Shown here piece by piece: positions 58,864 to 64,000 of a stretch of 64,000 nucleotides of DNA. The notes under the pieces are model-generated. The model was not told where the DNA came from, ran no database searches, and saw nothing but the letters and a program-made list of their open reading frames with translations. The position numbers and the translations under genes were made by a program. Origin of the DNA: an uncultured Bacteroidales bacterium (GTDB lineage: Bacteria; Bacteroidota; Bacteroidia; Bacteroidales; UBA3824); the NCBI GenBank assembly GCA_905234655.1, contig CAJOJG010000017.1, positions 38,762 to 102,761 of the forward strand, in the 5' to 3' direction. Each line of letters begins with the position of its first letter. Position 1 is the first letter of the stretch.

Positions 58864-59056
58864 GTTGTATATTTTTTTTGAAAAAAAGATTTAATTCTGT
58901 GCATTTTGTATCACTCATCGACATACAACACGGTCATTATTATCCCCACGCAATCGTTTGCGCAATTTTCCAATCAAAAATCCCGCTAAAAATTTAGTTT
59001 TCAAAGCAATAAAACCTTAATATTGCAACATAAAACAATTGAAATTGAAAACGCTT

Positions 59057-61846
59057 ATGAAAAGACTTTTTTACACATTATTGATAATCCTGTCCGCCGT
59101 GTCGCTGTCGTGCGGTCAGGTTGTTGAGTGCAGCCCGGAGTTTCCCGCTTACAACACTCAGAACCTCGTAATCACCTTCCATGCCGACAAAGGAACAGCC
59201 GGACTTAAAGGCTTTACCGGCGACGTCTACGCCCACACCGGCGTTATTATGAAAGGCTCCTCAGCATGGGAGCATACAAAGTACGACTGGAGCGTCAACA
59301 ATGCCGAGTGCAAACTAACACGCACTGCCACAAATACTTACACGCTCACAATCCCGTCTGTGAAAGAGTTTTACGGACTAACCGAGGCCGAGGCGCAGAA
59401 TGTTGACAAACTCGCCCTCGTTTTCCGCTCCGCCGACGGCAACAAAGAGGGCAAGGACGACGGCGGCAAGGACATTTTCCTTCAAATCTACGAGCCGAGC
59501 GCGTTGAACCTGAAAATCTCCTCGCCCGACAAGAACCCGGTTTTTGTCAACGCCGGAGAGAGTGTCGAGGTAAAAATCACCGTTTCCGACCAAACCGCGA
59601 CCGTTACCTGCAACGGCGGGAATTTGAGCGGCAACACCTACACTTTCACCGCGCCCGAAAGCGGTGTCAGCACACTGAAATTTGAGGCTAAAAACGGCAC
59701 AGAAACAGCCACGGCGACGCTCTCATGCGTTGTCCGAGCCGACGCACCGACAGCCGAAATGCCAAAAAACCTTCGTCGCGGTGTCAACAAAACTGACACT
59801 AAATCAGCCACTTTCGTACTCTTTGCGCCAAACAAAAAGTCGGCATACGTTACCGGCGATTTCAACAACTGGAGCATCACCGACGAGAGCGTCATGAAAA
59901 AGGACGGCGACTATTTTTTCTGCACCGTCAACAACCTCGACCCCGACAAAGAATACGGCTACCAATTTATTGTAGATGAAACGATTAGGATTGCCGACCC
60001 GTACACCGAAAAAATCCTCGACCCAAACAACGACAAATACATTTCGCCGTCGGTTTACCCGGGACTTTCGTATCCCGAATATGGTGCCGACGGCATTATT
60101 TCAACCTTCACGCTCAACCGCAAAACATACGGCTGGAAAAACAAAGATTTCACCGCCGCCGAGTCCAAAGACCTGATAATCTACGAGTTATTAATCCGTG
60201 ATTTCACGACGGAAGGCTCGATAAAAGCCGTTACCGCAAAACTCGACTACCTCAAAAAACTCGGCGTCAACGCCATCGAATTGCTGCCGTTTTCAGAGTT
60301 TGAGGGCAACGATTCTTGGGGCTACAACCCGTCGTTCTACTTTGCCGCCGACAAGGCTTACGGCACGCCCGACGACTACAAGGCTTTCATCGACGAGTGC
60401 CACGGCCGTGGAATCGCTGTAATTCAGGACATTGTGCTTAACCACAGTTTCGGTCAAAGTCCGTTTGTGCAGTTGTATTTTAACAGTTCGACGGGGAAAG
60501 TTACCGCCGACAATCCTTGGTACAACGTCGAATCGCCCAACACGGTTTATTCTTGGGGTTATGATTTCAACCACGAAAGCGAGGAGACTATAATCCTGAC
60601 AGACAGCATTATGGCGTATTGGATGACTGAATATAACGTTGACGGTTTCAGGTTCGACTTCACAAAAGGTTTTACTAACAAAAAATCCACTACCGATGCG
60701 CAATGTTCGGCATACGATGCCTCGCGCATAAAGATTTTGGAACGCATTTACGACAAGATTAAGTCGTTGAAATCCAATGCTGTAATGATTTGCGAACACC
60801 TCTGCGACAACAGCGAGGAAAAGGAACTCGCAAACTACGGCATCATGCTTTGGGGCAACTCCAATTACAATTTTTGCCAGTCGACGATGGGCTATTCCTC
60901 TGACGCTTCGACCGACTGGGCGTTTGCCTCGAAACGTGGTTTTGAAAAAGAGAACCTCGTTGCCTACGCCGAATCTCACGACGAGGAGCGCATGATGTTC
61001 AAGGCGTTGGAATATGGCAATTCAGCCGGCGGCTATTCAGCCAAGGATTTTGCGACGGCGATTAACCGCATGAAAGGCGCGGCGGCGATTTTGCTGTCGA
61101 TTCCCGGGCCGAAAATGATTTGGCAGTTTGGCGAGTTAGGGTACGAATATTCAATCAATTACGACGGCGCGTCTGGCAAAATCGCCGACGACTACCGCAC
61201 CGCCAAAAAGCCTGTCCCGACGTATTTCACCGACCCGTCAGACTCCAAAAACCAACTCCGCGAATCGCTCTACGGTTTTTACGCTTTCATGGACAGCCTG
61301 CGCCTCAACAGCGACATCATGAAAAACGGCACTGCTACCGCCAGCACGTCAACTTTGATGAAGACCGTAACGCGCACTTTGGACGGCAACTCGCTGATTT
61401 TCGCGACCAATTTTGACGTAACGTCCAAGACGGCGGACATCAAATTCCCCGCCGACGGCAAGTGGTTCAACATTGCTGGCGGCGGCGAGGTGGAGGTTTC
61501 GGGCGGCAGCGCGACAATCACCTTCAACCCGGGCGAGACGATGATTTTCTCCAACAACGCCTCCGATGTCCGTCCCGACATCACCACGCCCGTCGCCGAG
61601 GTCATTCCGCAGAATTTTGACCTGAAAATCTACCCGAACCCCACGAGCGGTTATTGCCGCATTTCCGCCGACGGCAACATCAACGAGGTCGCGCTCTACT
61701 CCGTCAGCGGCAGCCTTGTAAAAACCGTCAAAAACATCATGGATTCAAACTTCGATTTGAATTTGAGCGGCTTAAAATCAGGTCTTTACATCGTGTCCAT
61801 GAAAATCGGCGGCATGGTGGTAAACAGGAAAATTTTGGTAAGGTAA
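59057..61846 (+). CDS. Secreted GH13 alpha-amylase with E-set/CBM48-like module and T9SS type A sorting domain
   Basis: TKSATFVLFAPNKKSAYVTGDFNNWS, LIIYELLIRDFTTEGS, DIVLNHSFG, DGFRFDFTKGF, AESHDEERMMF; C-terminal IYPNPTSGYCRIS...LYSVSGSLVKTV...GLYIVSMKIGGMVVNRKILVR. Confidence 0.88.
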   Translation: MKRLFYTLLIILSAVSLSCGQVVECSPEFPAYNTQNLVITFHADKGTAGLKGFTGDVYAHTGVIMKGSSAWEHTKYDWSVNNAECKLTRTATNTYTLTIPSVKEFYGLTEAEAQNVDKLALVFRSADGNKEGKDDGGKDIFLQIYEPSALNLKISSPDKNPVFVNAGESVEVKITVSDQTATVTCNGGNLSGNTYTFTAPESGVSTLKFEAKNGTETATATLSCVVRADAPTAEMPKNLRRGVNKTDTKSATFVLFAPNKKSAYVTGDFNNWSITDESVMKKDGDYFFCTVNNLDPDKEYGYQFIVDETIRIADPYTEKILDPNNDKYISPSVYPGLSYPEYGADGIISTFTLNRKTYGWKNKDFTAAESKDLIIYELLIRDFTTEGSIKAVTAKLDYLKKLGVNAIELLPFSEFEGNDSWGYNPSFYFAADKAYGTPDDYKAFIDECHGRGIAVIQDIVLNHSFGQSPFVQLYFNSSTGKVTADNPWYNVESPNTVYSWGYDFNHESEETIILTDSIMAYWMTEYNVDGFRFDFTKGFTNKKSTTDAQCSAYDASRIKILERIYDKIKSLKSNAVMICEHLCDNSEEKELANYGIMLWGNSNYNFCQSTMGYSSDASTDWAFASKRGFEKENLVAYAESHDEERMMFKALEYGNSAGGYSAKDFATAINRMKGAAAILLSIPGPKMIWQFGELGYEYSINYDGASGKIADDYRTAKKPVPTYFTDPSDSKNQLRESLYGFYAFMDSLRLNSDIMKNGTATASTSTLMKTVTRTLDGNSLIFATNFDVTSKTADIKFPADGKWFNIAGGGEVEVSGGSATITFNPGETMIFSNNASDVRPDITTPVAEVIPQNFDLKIYPNPTSGYCRISADGNINEVALYSVSGSLVKTVKNIMDSNFDLNLSGLKSGLYIVSMKIGGMVVNRKILVR

Positions 61847-61868
61847 TTTTAACTACGAAAAGCACGAA

Positions 61869-61913
61869 AAGCACGAAATCTGATTTAACGAAGGTTTCGT
61901 GCTTATTTTTTTC
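61869..61913 (+). terminator. Rho-independent terminator after the amylase
   Basis: AAGCACGAAA...TTTCGTGCTT followed by ATTTTTTT. Confidence 0.85.
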
Positions 61914-61933
61914 GGAAATTGATAAATAATCGC

Positions 61934-61941
61934 TATATTTG
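61934..61941 (+). promoter_or_regulatory. -7 promoter element TATATTTG
   Basis: TAnnTTTG match upstream of ATG 61966. Confidence 0.5.
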
Positions 61942-61965
61942 CAGGGAATAAAAACTTTGATTGAA

Positions 61966-62785
61966 ATGGAAACTCGCAGATACCCGGTTGATACTCAGTC
62001 GTTTAATGTTGTAAGAGATGGCGGTTATCTCTACGTAGACAAGACTGAAATGGTTTTCAAAATGACACACGAATTGCGTTATGCCTTTTTGTCGAGGCCG
62101 AGGCGGTTCGGCAAGTCGATGCTGTGCAGCACGTTGGAAGCGTATTTCAACGGCAGGAAGGATATGTTCAAAGGCCTTAAAATCGAGGGTTTGGAGACCG
62201 AATGGACAAAATATCCCGTCATCAAGTTGTCGTTTGCCAGCGCGAAAAACGTTACGGAAAAAAGCATCAACGAAATTATCAACAGTTTGCTTTCTGACAA
62301 CGAGGAAATCTTCGGTCTTAAAAAAGCCGACAAGGACAATGGTGTCAGACTGAAAAATTTGATTAAACAAGGATTACGACCCCGAATACAACACATACGT
62401 CCTCGGCTACCCAAACGGCGAAATCAAGACTTCGACGGCGTGGGTTTTCAACCAATATTCGTTCAAATTTCAGGACACCGTGCCGATTAAAAAGGCGTTC
62501 ATCGACTTTTCAAAGGACGACAATTTGAAGGTGTTTATGGAACATTTGGAGGTGTTTTTTGACGATTTTCCGTTTTCGCTCAACAATATGAACGAAAAAC
62601 ATTATCACGCAATACTTTACACGGTGTTGACATCTGTCGGCGCGGACATCATGGCAAACCGCGAGACCGCCGTCGGCAAATGTGATTTGGTGCTTACGAT
62701 GCCAAAAACAATCTACGTAATCGAACTGAAATACGACAAATCCGTAAAATCCGCCCAAAACCAAATCGCACGGCGGCGCTATTCA
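61966..62785 (+). pseudogene. AAA-ATPase-like/PD-(D/E)XK nuclease protein, internally deleted and 3'-truncated
   Basis: METRRYPVDTQSFNVVRDGGYLYVDKTEMVFKMTHELRYAFLSRPRRFGKSMLCSTLEAYF, then frame change into DYDPEYNTYVLGYPNGEIKTSTAWVFNQYSF...FSLNNMNEKHYHAILYTVLTSVGADIMANRETAVGKCDLVL. Confidence 0.8.
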
Positions 62786-63590
62786 AAGGCGCGAGATGTT
62801 GACACCGATTTTGACGACTTCGCGGCCGTCGTATTTGTATGGAATGGCATAGTTTTTAGAGTTGATTTGCGCCAACGCATCCTCTGCCGTGCCATCCACT
62901 TTGAGTTCGAGGACAAAGATGTTTTTTTCGTTTTTGATAACAATGTCGGTGCGCCCGACGGCAGTGTTGACCTCTACTTCGGTGTAGAACCCGAGCCACG
63001 TGAACATCACGTAAATGATTGTCTGAAAATGCTTTTCCTCTTTATTGTTGAGGACGTTGGGGATTGTGGACAAATAGTCTCTGAGGTAAGCCATGGCCTC
63101 GTCAATCTGAAGGCTGTACAATGCCGCATAAAACTGTTTCATCGACATTTTTGCCTGATGAAATATTTATCGGGAAATAATATTTCATCATATTCTGCAT
63201 CATTCCCACGCGGACTTCGTTGTTGGGATAGTCCAAGACATAAGTATTCCATTGAGGGTCGAAATCCTTGATTGTCAGGTAGCCAGCCTGATAGAGAATC
63301 GGCCAGAGGCTGTCGTAGCCTTCGGGCGACACGTCGAAATCGTCGGCGAACAATGTCTTCGGCACAAGATTCTTGATGTCGGCGTTGTGGCGTTTCAGGT
63401 GGTCGATAATGTACGACGAAGTCGCCGTGCCAAACCAATGGTTGTTGAGTTTGCCTTCGGCAAGCGCATTCAAGATTCTTGTAGGATTGAACATCGCAGG
63501 CGAGTTTTCGCTGAAATGGTAACAGTCGTATTGATACACCAACTGTTCCATCATCTTCTCGTAGGTGCAATTGTTTTTCGCCGCCAGCAC
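62783..63590 (-). pseudogene. Second AAA-ATPase-like/PD-(D/E)XK nuclease pseudogene, 5'-truncated and frameshifted
   Basis: MMEQLVYQYDCYHFSENSPAMFNPTRILNALAEGKLNNHWFGTATSSYIIDHLKRHN...FDPQWNTYVLDYPNNEVRVGM (63102-63590), then frame change to MSMKQFYAALYSLQIDEAMAYLRDYLSTIPNVLNNKEEKHFQTIIYVMFTWLGFYTEVEVNTAVGRTDIVI. Confidence 0.8.
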
Positions 63591-63634
63591 CGCACTTCTT
63601 TCAAAAAATGCGAGGGAAAATTTTTGTTCAGGAA

Positions 63635-64000
63635 TTAAAGTTTTGCGACCTCATCAGGCGAAAGGTTTGTGTATTTGGCAATAGTTGCAACCGGCAGGCC
63701 GTCGGCTTTCATTTGTAGGGCAGTGGCGATGGCTTGTTGCTTTGCGCCCTCGGCCATCCCTTTTCCGAATCCTTTCTTCTCGGCGTCGGTCATGGCGTTT
63801 GTGATGTCCCAAAGGTTGTGAAGGCTCTCTTCGTAGTCGGAATATTCCTTGTCGTCGAGCATCGCTATCTCCGCCTGTTCAAAGAGTTTCTTGAATACAC
63901 ATTCCTGCAACTCTTTCGGGCGTTCCAACAATTTGGACAGGTTTTTCAGGGCAAAAAGCCACTTGTCGTACATCGTAACGAGTTCGTCCTCTTTCTTGTC
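63635..64000 (-). CDS. C-terminal part of an Rpn/PD-(D/E)XK transposase-like family protein, 5' end outside the window
   Basis: DKKEDELVTMYDKWLFALKNLSKLLERPKEL...DAEKKGFGKGMAEGAKQQAIATALQMKADGLPVATIAKYTNLSPDEVAKL, a typical C-terminal tail. Confidence 0.65.
   Translation of the reverse strand, partial: DKKEDELVTMYDKWLFALKNLSKLLERPKELQECVFKKLFEQAEIAMLDDKEYSDYEESLHNLWDITNAMTDAEKKGFGKGMAEGAKQQAIATALQMKADGLPVATIAKYTNLSPDEVAKL

Noticed and set aside
1-64000. rRNA, tRNA or classical riboswitch genes
   Set aside because: Read intergenic regions on both strands and saw no cloverleaf, rRNA segment or recognisable riboswitch core; a covariance-model scan was not possible.

Overview
This is a chromosomal window from a Bacteroidota (Bacteroidales-like) genome. 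Supporting signs are TTTG-N19-TAnnTTTG promoters, near absence of Shine-Dalgarno motifs, a T9SS-type C-terminal sorting domain and Bacteroidota-style gene families. Most of it is housekeeping: holA, AMP nucleosidase, purN, 5-FCL, ffh, folD, pspA-like, hsp20, recX, a pheA-tyrA-DAHPS/CM-aroD cluster, an aroE-aroK fusion with aroA, PBP2/rodA, a UbiA-type prenyltransferase, cysD-cysN-cysH and two GH13 amylases. The most notable accessory or regulatory content is as follows. (1) A Phe/Tyr-rich leader peptide (MNTKFGTYYYAFYFAYFGDEVRR) lies upstream of pheA with mutually exclusive antiterminator and terminator pairings. It looks like a transcription attenuator and is absent from the supplied ORF track. 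(2) A signalling cluster holds a REC-PAS-histidine kinase, a REC-REC protein with no output domain, CheA and CheW, with no MCP, CheR/CheB or flagellar gene nearby. (3) A 2.1-8.3 kb cassette region contains duplicated lipoprotein/beta-propeller pairs with near-identical 5' ends, a shared 3' end (LPxPKIIRE), palindromic repeats and remnants in several stages of decay. (4) Two giant propeller/SpoIIE phosphatase sensors are present. (5) Several degraded elements occur: a VapC tail, a tail-to-tail pair of AAA-ATPase/nuclease pseudogenes, a secreted-protein pseudogene invaded by a 40-bp tandem repeat, and a TA module flanked by 27-bp direct repeats. I saw no rRNA, tRNA, CRISPR array or intact transposase. 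All family names come from reading the translations; no database search was run.
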